64,000 nucleotides of DNA from Erodium maritimum. Its lineage: Eukaryota > Streptophyta > Magnoliopsida > Geraniales > Geraniaceae. The stretch covers positions 53,266,803 through 53,330,802 of the forward strand of contig OY997588.1 of NCBI GenBank assembly GCA_963921825.1, in the 5' to 3' direction. Shown here in pieces: positions 1-11,091 of the stretch; position 1 is the stretch's first letter; the number at the start of each line of letters is the position of its first letter. A model generated the notes under the pieces. It had not been told where the DNA came from. It did no database searches and was given only the letters and a program-made list of their open reading frames with translations. Position numbers and translations under genes: made by a program.

Positions 1-282
1 CGCTCACCCCTAGCTGCTTTTCCTACAGGTACTTGTCGCAGGTCGGACTAGGTGAGCTTCCGAAGCTTGAAGAGCTAGGGGCGGGAGTCCGGGTTACTTT
101 TTAGTCTAGCGACAGATACCTCGCATTTTGTCCGCTTGTGGGACGTTTTATTTTGAGTTGTAATTATTATTTTGTTGAACTAAACTGGTATTTTAAAGTG
201 ATTTAATGGAAAAGGTTTCGGAGTGTTTATTATTTTAAATGTTCGTGTCCCGAGTTCGGTTTACTGAAATTGGGGCGTGACA
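1..282 (-). mobile_element. Right end of a Gypsy-type LTR (probably solo), cut by window edge
   Basis: The block matches the ends of the reverse-strand LTRs at 34,084-34,377 and 44,200-44,493: the CTCACCCCTAGCTGC start, the GTCTAGCGAC block and the terminal GGGGCGTGACA. It finishes at the CA of 281-282, the reverse complement of the TGTCACGCCCC start of the forward copies. The left part and the left target duplication lie outside the window, so solo status is inferred from the other copies. Confidence 0.85.
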
Positions 283-1205
283 CTGTCAGTGGTCTGCAAC
301 ATAATTTTTTAGTGGTCTGTAAGCAGTACCATGTTTCTCATAATGTGGTATTATTATGTTACAATCAATTCGTTACTTGACTATTGGTTTATTTGCAGCT
401 GTTCTATTTGGATCGTACTACCATAGCCAATCTGAAGAAACCGAAATTTAAACCTTCGTTAATTGGTTGGACTACAGACGATGTTCAGGAGAGGGAGGAT
501 AAAGACCTGTTGTTAGGTGACAAGTTTGGAATGTGTTACGTTGACCAACTTGATCCTCAATTGCCTCCTCAATCACCTCTTGTATCTCCTCGTAAGGTCG
601 TTGAACAATCTGGTGCTCACCAGAAAACCCATGATCCTCAGTCCCATCCAGGACCTTCTGGTTCTACTCGTGGTTCAGGCAGCAGCTATCGTGTATGTTT
701 TCTTACTTTTATATTTTTTATTTGTTTCAGTTATAATTCCTAAATTTTGTTTTTTGATATAGTTTTATTGATAAATTTTCAGCGTACATACCACAACTTT
801 GTCACAGCGGCAAAAGTTTTCGCTGAGAGTTTTGAAGTTTTGGTTGACTGTTATGAAATAAGTCAACATCCTCTACCCGATGTCCAACAAGTTAGGCGTC
901 TGTCTCAAGGATTTCAGGACATTGTTGGTGTCACGCCCCGAATTCGGTATAACCGGACCCGGAACACGAACGATAAAACAGTAAAACGATTTTTAAACAT
1001 TTTAATAAACCACTTAAACTCACCACTTAAGTAAATCAAAATAATATTTTACAACTTAAAATACGTCCAAAACAAGCGGACAAAAACCAAGAAGTGCGTC
1101 ACTAGACTCCCAAAAAGAAACCCGGACTCCCGCTCCCAGCTCTTCAAGCTTCGAGAGCTCCTCTAGTCCGTCTCGCGACCAGTACCTATAGGAAAAGCAG
1201 CTAGG

Positions 1206-1223
1206 GGTGAGCGTTCGCTCACC
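1206..1223. repeat. Conserved LTR hairpin GGTGAGCG-TT-CGCTCACC
   Basis: An 8-bp perfect inverted repeat around a 2-nt loop, about 280 bp from the LTR start. It recurs at 6,412-6,429 in solo LTR 2 and on the opposite strand at 34,084-34,101 and 44,200-44,217. The partial LTR at the left edge of the window begins inside the same motif. It could be a protein-binding site in the LTR promoter or a structured RNA stem; its role is unknown. Confidence 0.7.
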
Positions 1224-1863
1224 ACCACGGATACCAGACCGACTACGGCATACTAGCAGAAAATGCTGGAAACACCAACAACAGACAAAACACCGGGGAC
1301 TACTATCCCCAAACTCAAGTAACCCGACTGTCACCCGAACTGTTACTTTCCCCAACCAACTCAACACCCGGACACGTAATGTAGACCCAACACAGCGGTT
1401 ACGACCTCGACCCAAAACGCAAATAATAACAACGCAACACCCAAGATCACAAAGGATCGCACACAACAAACAAGATCACAAAGGATCGCACTCCAGCTAC
1501 TCAGTGCCGGTTGCTAACCGGCTGGGCTCGAGCCTGCCCCACACAACTTTCCCCGAACGCAGTCGGGCCAGGCGGTCGACCTGTTAGCGATATATAGCGC
1601 AATACTTCTCCGATAGCTAGTCGGAAGGGGAACCCCCCTTCATCGCCAAAGAAATGCACAACTTTACCGATGGTTAGTCGGAAGGCTAGTCAACCCCCAC
1701 GCGCGCGACCACAGAACCCCTTTATTGTCAGGAGGGCCCCCAACCTCGTCGCAGAACAATGCACAACTTTACCGATGGTTAGTCGGAAGGCTAGCCAACC
1801 CCCACGCGCGCGACCACATAACCCCTTTATTGTCAGGCGAGCCCCCAACCTCAGGCAATCACA

Positions 1864-2235
1864 TTCAACACCTAAGGTTCAACACCCCAAAGGCACTCAT
1901 GGCCACCCACGACACACCAACAGTAATACACGGGTCAACACCCCAAAGGCACACATGGCCACCCACGACACACCAACAGTAGTACACGGTTCAACACCCC
2001 AAAGGAACTCATAGCCACCCACGACACACCAACAGTAATACACGGGTCAACACCCCAAAGGCACACATGGCCACCCACGACACACCAACAGTAACACACG
2101 GGTTCAACACCCAAAGGCACACATGGCCACCCACGGCACACCAACAGTGACACGCGGGTTCAGCACCCCAAAGGCACACCTGACCACCCAAGACACGCTA
2201 CGGTAAAATACGGGTTCAACTCCCCACCGGCACTC
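1864..2235 (+). repeat. Minisatellite inside solo LTR 1 (about 57-bp unit)
   Basis: About six imperfect head-to-tail units contain CACATGGCCACCCACGACA followed by CACCAACAGTAATACACGGG. They lie inside the LTR. Any reading frame here is a by-product of the repeat, not a gene. Confidence 0.8.
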
Positions 2236-4558
2236 ATGGCCACCCACAACCACAAACAATTCAATCAACCTCCGGGCACAACCAAATGCCACCAGTATTT
2301 CTATTGTTCGATAAGCTCACTTATCCTACGACACTACTAAGTGTCACATGCCTTTCTATTGTTCGATACGTTCACGTATCATACGACACCACTAAGTGTC
2401 GCCTGCATTTCTAGCGTTCGATAAACTTACTTATCCTACGACACCACTAGGTGTCACATGCATTTCTACTGTTAACTTTCCCTAGTCAAGGTCGAGATCC
2501 GGCTACTTTTCCCTACCTCGTAACGCTTTCCCAAAAGTCCACGCCCATGCTCCGGCGCGCTCGCGATCACTCGCCTAGCCTCCCCTTTCTGCAGTCGGCG
2601 GCACGGTCTAACAAGAACACAATTAAAACACTTTTTTAAGTTCGCAGGCAAAGCTGAATTTTAAAGAATTAGACGCCCAAAAGCAACCCTGGTACTGTCG
2701 ATCACTCCCACACTTCCCAATAACTCGACATTGTCAACAACGGGCCCGGAAAGGCCCGATTCGCCCGGCTCGGAAAATCTTCCCGGGATTGGAAAACGCC
2801 CTTCCGGGTCTCCGAAAATTCCCGTTTTTGTTTCTACGATCTTAGAATAATTCAAGGGTTCCAATGCAATCGACGGAATCAATTTCCGACTTCCGGGCGA
2901 TTTAATTAACGTTTAAAGTTTCTAAACCCGAAATTTCCAACTTTCACAATTTAAATCCATAATTCGTTTCGGGTGTGAATTATCGACTTGGGGATCGTCC
3001 AAAACCACCCGAACACGAAAAACCCGAGACCCGACACGTGGGCCCCACCCTGCTACCCTTAGTCGTGGGTGGCTAGACCGGTTTTGGACCGGTTCACCAC
3101 CATGGTGGCCGGTCCTAGCTCCGGCCAGCCACTACCGACGGTGGCCGGAGCTCCCCCGAGCCTCCGGTCACCGGAAACCAATCAATTTTTGCTCCAAAAC
3201 GTTACCAACGAACCCTACACCTCGACTCATCCATATTTAACCCGTTTAAACACAAACCCTAAATTTTAAACGTACCACAACTAAAATCAATTAGGTTCTC
3301 ACCGTAGGGAATGATGACGGGAGCTCGATTCTTCAACCGTTGAGACGATCTGTCGGTTGGATCTACGGGAAATCGCAAAGTCCTAACCCTTTTTCCTTTT
3401 TCTTTTCCTTCTCTCCTTCTCCTTCTTCTCTCTTCTTTCTCTCTCCTCCTTCTCTTCTTTTTTTGATTTGGCCGACACTTCCCCTTTCATTTCCTTTTAA
3501 TTTGTTTTAAAAACCAAACCAATCTCTTCTTATTTACAAACTACCACTCATTTGCTTTTTGTTTGGTTCATAAATACCTAACACCACCACTTGTGTGACA
3601 AGTGGCAAGTGGGTCCTACCTCTTTAGAAAAAATCTTTATAGATATTTTTCTGTCAGATTCGCGAAATTCGGCCGTCTCGGGCCCCGAATGGGCCCATTT
3701 TCCAAGAAATTACGAAACTTCACGGGCTACAAGGAAACGGCTCAACTAAGACTGCTGTAACAACGGCTAAGCTTTTTGGATCCAAAACGGACCTCGAATG
3801 GACCAAAACGTCGCTCGGTTGACTTTTCCAGCAAAAAGTCAACATTTCCCAAATTGGTCAGAAAGTTGCAGTGAGTCCCCCAAAACTCACTTTGGTCGAT
3901 ACCGGGGTCAACTTAAGTCCGGTATGACCCTCGGGGTCAAATTTAGGTTCATTTAAGTGTCTGTCCCAAAATTTTAAATTTTCCTGTTTTTCGCCGCTTT
4001 GACTGGCGTTGACCGGGAGTGGTTCTTACAGTTGGAGTTCCAAGTCCTGTGGCAGCAGCACCACCGATGCGCGTTCAACAGCTTGTGGATGGTGACTTTT
4101 GGGAGGAGGAGGAAGTTTTAAAAGCTATAGCAAAGTTTGAAGAAGCTCAACTGAAAAAGAAGTCCAGTCAATATTTTCATGCACTAAGGACTAGATCTCC
4201 TTATGTAGGTCCTGTACCTACTTTCGACAATCTGCTTGACTTTGAACAAAATGACACCAAGAAAAATATTTGTGAAGACGAAACTGATAAGGATCAGATG
4301 GAAGGTTCAAACGAAAGTGAAAGAGAAAATTCAGGTGGAAGCTATTGTGATTTTGACAAGTGTGCTTATGTAAGTGATGACAAAGAAGAAACAAAAGTAG
4401 ATGCACCTGATTCAGAGGTACCAGCTGAAGCAGACGTTGGAGCTGAAATTGTAGTACCTGAAGTATATGTGGCAACTGGTGATAATATTCAGTGTAATGA
4501 AGAACAAGATGCAATCGAATCGAAGGAAGTCGTTCATCATATTGAGGACAATTACTAG

Positions 4559-4948
4559 CTCTTTTCCAAATTTGGTCACTACTCTCATCAATATATATGT
4601 TTGGTTTAACTGAAAAATATCTCTCTTGTGTGTATATCTCAGTATTTTAAAGGTTGTGTCATTAATTTCTTTTCAGGAACAAATCATGGTGGTTCTGTTT
4701 GTAATTACTTCATTTCTACCAACCAAAACGTGTCATCAATGTGGAGCATTACTGTAATGATGAGGACTGTGAACAATAAAATAAAATGTGTGAACTAAGT
4801 GGACTGTATTTTCAGTGGTTAATGTTTTTTATTTTATTAACTTAAATGCCAGTATTTTATAAGTAGCATATTTTATATAGTAGTGGTGTGTATAATAAAC
4901 TATTAATAGTCTGCATTTAATTGGTCCTATTCATTTTCAGGTATTATA
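4559..4948. other. Intergenic stretch between split gene and F-box gene 1
   Basis: AT-rich sequence without a credible ORF. It holds several degenerate copies of the TAAACTATTAGTAGTGTG-like phrase found around other genes in the left half (for example near 4,880-4,915). It ends in the polypyrimidine tract TATTCATTTTCAG directly before the leader of F-box gene 1, so a 5'-UTR intron acceptor at 4,940 is likely. Confidence 0.5.
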
Positions 4949-5720
4949 ATGGATCACGGAGGGGTTCCTGGTGTTGATTATATCACGTCGTTGCCACACG
5001 ATGTATTGGTTAATATTCTGAAGAGGTGTTTTGATGATTCAGACAGAAATTTGGTTATACTCTCATCCTGGTAACCAATTTGAAACTTGTGCCTTACAAT
5101 TTTGTCTTTAATTATTATTACTATTTATTCTTCTACGTGTTTTTAATTTCAGTTGCAAGTCATTTTATAGACTTATGTCTACTGAGAAGGATATTCTGAT
5201 GGAGTTACCCTGTACTTTCGAACCGAGGGTAGTGAAAGCTGTGAACCATGATGGCTCCAAAGTTCTTGAAACCGCCGCTTATTTTGGGAACCTTAGGGCA
5301 GCATATCTTCTAGCTCTGTACCTCATCTTCAATTCTGATACTCCTGAGCGAGGACTTCAGTTTCTTGAGAGGTGCGACAACGAGTCAACTTGGTTGAGGA
5401 GGTATGTCTATGGGATGGCCAAATTGAAAGTACATGATCCTGGTGATCTTGAAGCGGTTCTTGGTTTATATGGTTTCTTTGCGGGGATTGATCCTTATGA
5501 CAGGCGTGAGGTATTTGAGTGTCGTCGTGTTTTCCGTCGAATGTTGCAGGACAGGAACTGGAGACATCTAAAACACACAAACTTGTGCAAATCGACCAGA
5601 CATCCCGATCACTGGAACAAGAAAGTCGCATCAATTACATATCTTAAAGAGTATTGTTACAACTGCATAGATTGTTTAATTGATATCGAAAATTATAAAT
5701 CGAAGCACAAAACTGTTTAA
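4949..5720 (+). CDS. F-box protein, intact copy 1 of a tandem family
   Basis: Two exons. Exon 1 (4,949-5,070) starts at an ATG right after a likely leader-intron acceptor and ends before GTAACC. Exon 2 (5,153-5,720) follows ATTTCAG. Together they give 229 residues with no frame break. Residues about 12-50 form an F-box: SLPHDVLVNILKRC and, across the splice, a CCKSFYRLM end. F-box proteins bind Skp1 in SCF ubiquitin ligases and choose substrates through the C-terminal part. Here that part has AAYFGNLRAAYLLALYLIF and GLQFLERCDN, a layout I associate with plant F-box proteins of the At1g67623/At2g35280 type, which have Sel1-like helical repeats. The C-terminus CYNCIDCLIDIE contains clustered cysteines that could bind metal. 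Paralogs at 18,313 and 23,019 share both splice positions, with exon 1 exactly 122 nt in all three. The substrate is unknown. This is the only copy of the three with an open frame. Confidence 0.82.
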
Positions 5721-6135
5721 GTAGGACTTCTGTTTTTTTTTTCTGTAATATACTGAATGTCGGTATGTTTTTGTCGAACATGTTATGAATGTCAAAGTAT
5801 TTTTAGGTATGAATGGGAAACTTTTAGCAGTATGCAAATTAAATTATTAGTACTGTGTGTGGTAAAATTTCAGCAGTATGTAAATAGATTGAGCTGATTT
5901 AATTAAACGAGCCTGGGCACATATATTATGATTTTCGTATTAATTAATATAATAAGGAAAGTGAAAGGGTGTTTAAGATCTTGACAAACTGATTGACATG
6001 GTTTGACTACACGTGTCTCCATTATATTAAATATGGAAGATCAAAGGGCTGTTAATAATTTAATAAATCGTTTCCTTTTTCATTACCATTTACCACCATC
6101 ATTTTACTTCTATGATATATAGCCAAGTTTGCTTC
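5721..6135. promoter_or_regulatory. F-box 1 downstream region, also the core promoter of F-box 2 before LTR insertion
   Basis: The stretch 5,805-6,130 aligns well with 19,440-19,790 downstream of F-box 2. Shared landmarks are GGTAAAATTTCAGCAGTATG, ATTGAGCTGATTTAATTAAA and ACACGTGTCT. Both blocks end in a TATA-like run (TGATATATAGCC near 6,114; TTTATATATATG near 19,751). The block is therefore the spacer of the tandem gene duplication and carried the promoter of the next gene. Solo LTR 2 now begins about 14 bp after the TATA run. Confidence 0.65.
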
Positions 6136-7084
6136 TGTCACGCCCCAATTTCAGTAAACCGAACTCGGGACGCGAACGTTTTAAAATAATAAACACTTTT
6201 GAAACCATTTTTATAGATCACTTTAAAATCACCATTTGTTCAACAAAATAATATTTACAACTTAAAAATACATCCCAACACGTGGACAAAAGTACAAGGT
6301 ATCCGTCACTAGACTCAAAAGACAAAACCCGGACTCCGCTCCTAGCTCCACAAACTTCGAGAGCTCACCTAGTCCGTCCCACGAACAGTACCTGTAGGAA
6401 AAGCAGCTAGGGGTGAGCGTTCGCTCACCACCACGAATAACAGACTGACTACGGCATAATTAGCAGACAAAGCAGGTAACACCAACAACGACTCAACACC
6501 GGGGAACACCATCCCCAACCCAAGTACTCTGACTGAACATACACCCACTGTTGCCTTCCCTGACCAACTCGACACCCTGACACGTAAAGTAGACCCGACA
6601 CAACCATTGTCGACCTCTTCCAATGACTCAAAAGAAAGTTACGCAACACCAAACAGCATCACAAGGGATCACACACCAAACAAGATCACAAAGGATCGCA
6701 AACCAGCTGCCAAGAATGCTCACGCCCTCCCGGGACTCTAACCCGGTCAGGCCAACCCAAGAATGCTGCAACTTACCGAGACTCTAACTCGTAAGCCAGC
6801 CGAAAAATGCTTGCACTTACCGAGACTCTAACTCGTAAGCCAGCCAAAGAATGCGTGCAACTTACCGGGACTCTAACCCGTAAGCCAGCCAAAGTATGCT
6901 CATAAACCCAAACCACACACGCGCGGCCAGGACTCCTTTATTGGCGGGCGAGCCCCCTACCCCGTCTGAACCTGCAGACGCGTGTGATCATGGACCCCCG
7001 TTTCATGAAGCGGACCCCCAACCTTAGGTAACCACAAACACAATCACAATCACAAGAAAGTTCAACAACCAATAACAACACGGG

Positions 7085-7430
7085 TTCAACACTCACAGGC
7101 ACTCATGGCCACCAAGACACCAACAGTAAAACTCGGACTCAACAGCCCCACAGGCACTCACGGCCTCCCAAGACACACCAACAGTAAAGACACGGACTCA
7201 ACAGCCCCACAGGCACTCACAGCCTCCCAAGACACACCAACAGTAAAGACACGGACTCAACAGCCCCACAGGCACTCACGGCCTCCCAAGACACACCAAC
7301 AGTAAAGACACGAACTCAACAGCCCCACAGGCACTCACGGCCTCCCAAGACACACCAACAGTAAAGACACGGACTCAACAGCCCCACAGGCACTCACGGC
7401 CTCCCAAGACACACCATAAGACACGCTTGC
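7085..7430 (+). repeat. 60-bp minisatellite in solo LTR 2
   Basis: About five near-identical units carry CACAGGCACTCACGGCCTCC followed by CAAGACACACCAACAGTAAA. Related but shorter or diverged units (CGAGACTCTAACTCGTAAGC and CAAGACTCAACAATAA) flank it at 6,760-6,900 and 7,430-7,830. Confidence 0.85.
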
Positions 7431-7477
7431 AACTTACCGAGACTCTAACTCGTAAGCCAGCTAAAGAAAACTTGCAA

Positions 7478-7500
7478 CCCCCCCCCCCCCCCCCCCCCCC
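7478..7500 (+). repeat. Homopolymer C23
   Basis: Twenty-three consecutive C residues. They lie where neighbouring units read GCAACTTACCGAGACTCTAAC, so the C run replaces the TTAC of the normal unit. A run this long is uncommon in plant DNA and its true length is uncertain. Confidence 0.9.
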
Positions 7501-9389
7501 GAGACTCTAACTCGGCCAGGCCAGCCAAAGACACCAACCTTAGTACATGGCTCTCAAGACCGCCCAAAACACCAAAGGTAAAGACACGGGTTCAACAACC
7601 CCACGGGCACTCATGGCCACCCAAAACTCAACAATAAAACATGCTTGCAACTTACCGAGACTCTAACTCGTAAGCCAGCTAAAACACCAACAGTAAAGTA
7701 CGGGCTCTCATGGCCACCCAAACACGAATAATAACACGGGCTCTCAAGGCCACCCAAGACTCAACAATAATAAAACGGGCTCTCAAGGCTACCCAAACAC
7801 CAAAAGATCAATCAACCTCCGGCTTAACCAAAGCCTCCAACAGTCCTAATATCAACAGTTTCTCAATCAACCTCTGGGCATGGTCATATGCCTCCAGTAC
7901 TCCTAATATCAACAAGTTCACAATCAACCTCCGGGCATGGTTATATGCCTCCAGTAATTCTAATAACGCTAAGTTCTCTGCTCCTACGACACTACTAAGT
8001 GTCACATGCTTTTCTCATAAACGCTACAATCCCGTATCATGCATTTCTAATATTCAATAACCTACTCAACCCACGACACCCCGGTGTCACATGCAATTCT
8101 ACTATTAACTTCCTTAGTCAGGGCCGAGATCCGGCTACTTTTCCCTACCTCGTGCGTGTTCTCCCAAAAGCCAACCACGAGCTCCGGTGATGATCTCAGT
8201 CACTCACCGAGCTTTCCCTTGCCTCGGTCCGTGGCACGATCTAAAAGAACACAATTTAAAGGCACTTAACGACTTGCAGGAATAAACTGAAAATCATTAA
8301 ACTCAATGCCCAAACTTAACCCCGACAATGTCGATCACTCCCAAACTTCCCAAATACTCGACATTGTCGATAAAGGACCCTTAAAGGCCCGATTCGCCCG
8401 ACATGGCGAATCTGCCCGGGTTTTATAAATGCCCTTCCGGGGCTCCAAAAATTCCCGTTTTCGTTTCTACGGTCTTAGAATAATTCAAGGAACCCAACGC
8501 ACTTGACGGAATCGAATTCCGACTTTTAAGTCAATTAATTAACGTTTAAAGTTTCTAAAACCCGTTAATTACAACTTCTCCAATTTAATTCCAAATTTCG
8601 ATTCGATTAAGGGTAAATGGTTCGGGGAACGTTTTAAACCACCCGAACATTAAAACCCGAGCAACCGAGCGCATGGGCCCCACCCACCCTACTTGGCCGT
8701 GCCCTAGGGTTCAAGGGAGGGGGCTCGGCCACCATGTGGTGGTTGGTACCAGCTCCGGCCAGCCACCCATGGCCGGCCGGAGCTCCTCCTGAGCCTCCGG
8801 TCACCGGAAAACGTGCAATTAAACCCCCAAACACCTCTAAAACGTCTCCAACACCTCCCCAACCTCCACACAACCCTGAGTCATTCGTTTAACAAAACCC
8901 TATCTTTCCAAAATAATCAAAACGAGAATCGGTTTGGGTATTACCGTAGAGGAGGATGAGGGGAACGAGTTTGCTCCTTGCTTGAAGACGATCCAAGGGC
9001 TTGATTTCTCCCAAAACCCTAGCTCCTTCACCTACTCTCTTCTTCTCCTTCTCCTTCTCTCTCTAACTCTCTTCTTCCTTTTTTATTTTCTTAAACTAAC
9101 ACAAAACCTATTCTTCTCTCCTTTAAAACCCTATAATCGGCCACCCCTTCTCCTCCACACCTTTTCCCCCCCAAAACTAACACCACCACAATTAGGACAA
9201 GTGTCAAGGTGGGTCCCTCACCTTTTGGAAAATATCTACATGATATTTTCCAATCAGATTCGCGAAAAACGGACGTTTCGGGCCCCGAAGGGGCACTTTT
9301 CCCAAGAAGTTACGAAACTTGGCGAGCTACAAGGAAACGGCTCAACTAAGACCGCTGCGACGACGGCTAAGCTTTTTGGATCCAAAACG

Positions 9390-11078
9390 TGTTAGTCTTA
9401 GTGCCCGTAGTTCAATCCTAAATGTCCAAATATATATATCATCGTTAGCAATAAAATTAAAGCGGCTTTATATTACTTATGTGTTGGAGTAATATATCGA
9501 TGTGTGCTCTGATCTATGCCTACCATGCGAATAGAACCATAGATCGAGATAAATCACACTCGATGGGTCCCTAGTCAACAAAGCTTCACTAGAAGCGACT
9601 AGTATGAAAGATGGCTCTTTATGGCTTACGTTCTGTTAGTCATTGGAATGGGATTCCGGAGTCTGATCATAGATATCATGTGGGACATGATATTGGACGA
9701 CCCGCCCTGAATATGTGCCATAGATTAAGTCATGAACATATTCAGTGTTGTAGCTTGTCATGTATCCTTAGACCAAGGAGTCTTTGTGATCGCTATGTAG
9801 TCAACAACTGAGTTTGACCTGAGCCTAACGTTGTCCGTAACAGGGCTTCCATAACGGCCAGGATTGGCTTGGGGACGGGCTACATGAGTGACACGAAAGA
9901 CGGCTAAGGGATTTATCCCTCATACTAAGGTATGGGAAAGATATCGGTTCTCGGCCGCTTGATCGAGAGTGACTGAAAGAATAGCATGGTCATGCACATG
10001 ATACTGGGTATCATATCTTTAGTCATCTCACATATCAAGGAACATTGATTGAGAATAATAAGGATGACGGCTCTATGCCTTATCTCAATCAGGATATCGG
10101 AGATAAAAGGATAATGACAGGGACGACGGAAAGGTTAGAATCGATAGGGTCGATTCGTTATGTAGTGTCAGGCAATACTAAAGTCTCGTTAGTTGCCACT
10201 TAAATAGGATCAAGTAAAATGAGATTTTACGTTGATCTATTGACATGCATAAACCTAAGGGTCACACCGGAGGATGAAACTCATTGACACATTTATGGAG
10301 AATGGCCAAAAGGGAGTTGTCTCGGGACATGACCAAAACTGGGTTTTGGGTCATGTGCCCGTAAGTGAATAGGACTTTACGGATCGAGACAAGGCTTGGA
10401 GTCTTGGGATTGATCGCGTCGGATAATGTTGGACATTTCCGGTATGGAAGGCTTGGAGGCGATGAGCGAATCACGGGATCTCGTTGGAAATGGCCACGAG
10501 CCATGTTCCAAGAGGCCCATGAAAGGCCCATGCAACCAAGGCCCATGGAACTAATTAATCAAGTCTTGATTAATTAGTACTAAGCAAGCAAGACAAGGAT
10601 TAAGGTGTTGGTGATTCACCACCTAACCCAATCTTGTCTTGCCATACTTTGTCCTATTTACACCTTACTTGACACCATACTTGTCCCATGCCTTTAGTTG
10701 GACAAGTATGGGTTTTGTTATGTTTAAGTCATCTTTTTTCAACATAACAAAGACAAGACAAGAATAGGAAACACATTTTCTCTCCCACTTCCATGGCCAT
10801 TTCGGGTTTGGCTAGTTTCCACCTCCATGTTTGTGTTCTTGAGTCCTCAAAGAGAAGAACTACGTGGCTTTGATTCCCATGTGGATACGTAGGCGTCTTG
10901 GAGACTCAAGCCAATCATTCGTTAACCGGTGTTCTTGTTTTGGTAAGAACTAGTGCTGAAATTTTTCTCTTGTTAATCCATTCTTTGTTAGTTGTTTCAT
11001 GGTTCTAATTGTCTCTTGGTTTTCATTGATTTTCCGCTGCGAGTTGGTTCATCTCCAACCCTACCTAGAGACCCAACA
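9390..11078 (+). repeat. Copia element 1, 5' LTR
   Basis: 1,689 bp, TG...CA, the same length as the 3' LTR at 16,165-17,853. It differs there at scattered single bases, for example CCAAATATAT versus CCAAATGTAT and CTATGCCTACC versus CTATGCCCACC. Small reading frames in it recur in all four LTRs and are not genes. Confidence 0.93.
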
Positions 11079-11079
11079 G

Positions 11080-11091
11080 TGGTATCAGAGC
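11080..11091 (+). other. Primer-binding site, Copia element 1
   Basis: TGGTATCAGAGC one base after the 5' LTR. This is the standard plant Copia primer-binding site, complementary to the 3' end of initiator methionine tRNA. Confidence 0.92.

Larger units (their letters stand above)
929..4030 (+). mobile_element. Gypsy-type solo LTR 1 (3,102 bp)
   Basis: It begins TGTCACGCCCC and ends GGGAGTGGTTCTTACA, so it has the TG...CA termini of an LTR. It is flanked by perfect 5-bp duplications GTTGG (924-928 and 4,031-4,035). No primer-binding site, gag or pol lies between the duplications. Five other blocks in the window share the same ends and order of internal landmarks: a hairpin near the 5' end, a GC-rich minisatellite, and a TCCGGTCACCGGAA-like block. 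The large size and this start and end resemble LTRs of Tekay/Del-type chromoviruses, but with no internal domain in the window the lineage is inferred. Confidence 0.88.
399..4558 (+). pseudogene. 3' part of a transposon-associated (Ulp1/plant mobile-domain type) gene, split by a solo LTR
   Basis: An exon begins at 399 after the acceptor TTTATTTGCAG and encodes LFYLDRTTIANLKKPKF and a Pro/Ser-rich stretch. It ends at 692 before GTATGT. The next exon starts at 783 and encodes RTYHNFVTAAKVFAESFEV. At 928 it is interrupted by the solo LTR (929-4,030) and its GTTGG duplication, and it resumes at 4,036 in the same frame. The remaining 174 codons are acidic and low-complexity and end at the TAG of 4,556-4,558. 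Without the LTR and one duplication, this coding stretch would be open. The FLQLFYLDR-type segment resembles, from memory, the region found in plant proteins linked to Ulp1-like proteases or mobile domains in Mutator-like elements; no catalytic Ulp1 domain is visible here. The 5' exons lie left of the LTR at 1-282 or outside the window. Reading frame and splice sites are direct observation; the family name is tentative. Confidence 0.55.

Noticed and set aside
1056-1587. Overlapping 126-137 codon frames on both strands
   Set aside because: They fall in the 5' part of solo LTR 1, and the equivalent region of other LTRs does not keep them open.
1670-2292. Repetitive frames on both strands in the LTR minisatellite
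   Set aside because: Open frames in tandem repeats whose unit length is near a multiple of three; the same happens at 7,105, 20,176, 20,707, 33,401 and 34,953 and they share no conserved protein.
7085-7430. Regular repeats that could suggest a CRISPR array
   Set aside because: Direct adjacent units with no unique spacers, inside a plant LTR; a minisatellite.
8934-9395. 153-codon frame in solo LTR 2
   Set aside because: Low-complexity Leu/Phe-rich CT tract of the LTR; not kept in solo LTR 1 or 3.
9611-9811. 66-codon frame MALYGLRSVSHWNGIPESDH..., seen again at 16,386, 35,904 and 42,682
   Set aside because: It lies in all four Copia LTRs, so repetition reflects LTR identity. No domain and no sign of coding selection.
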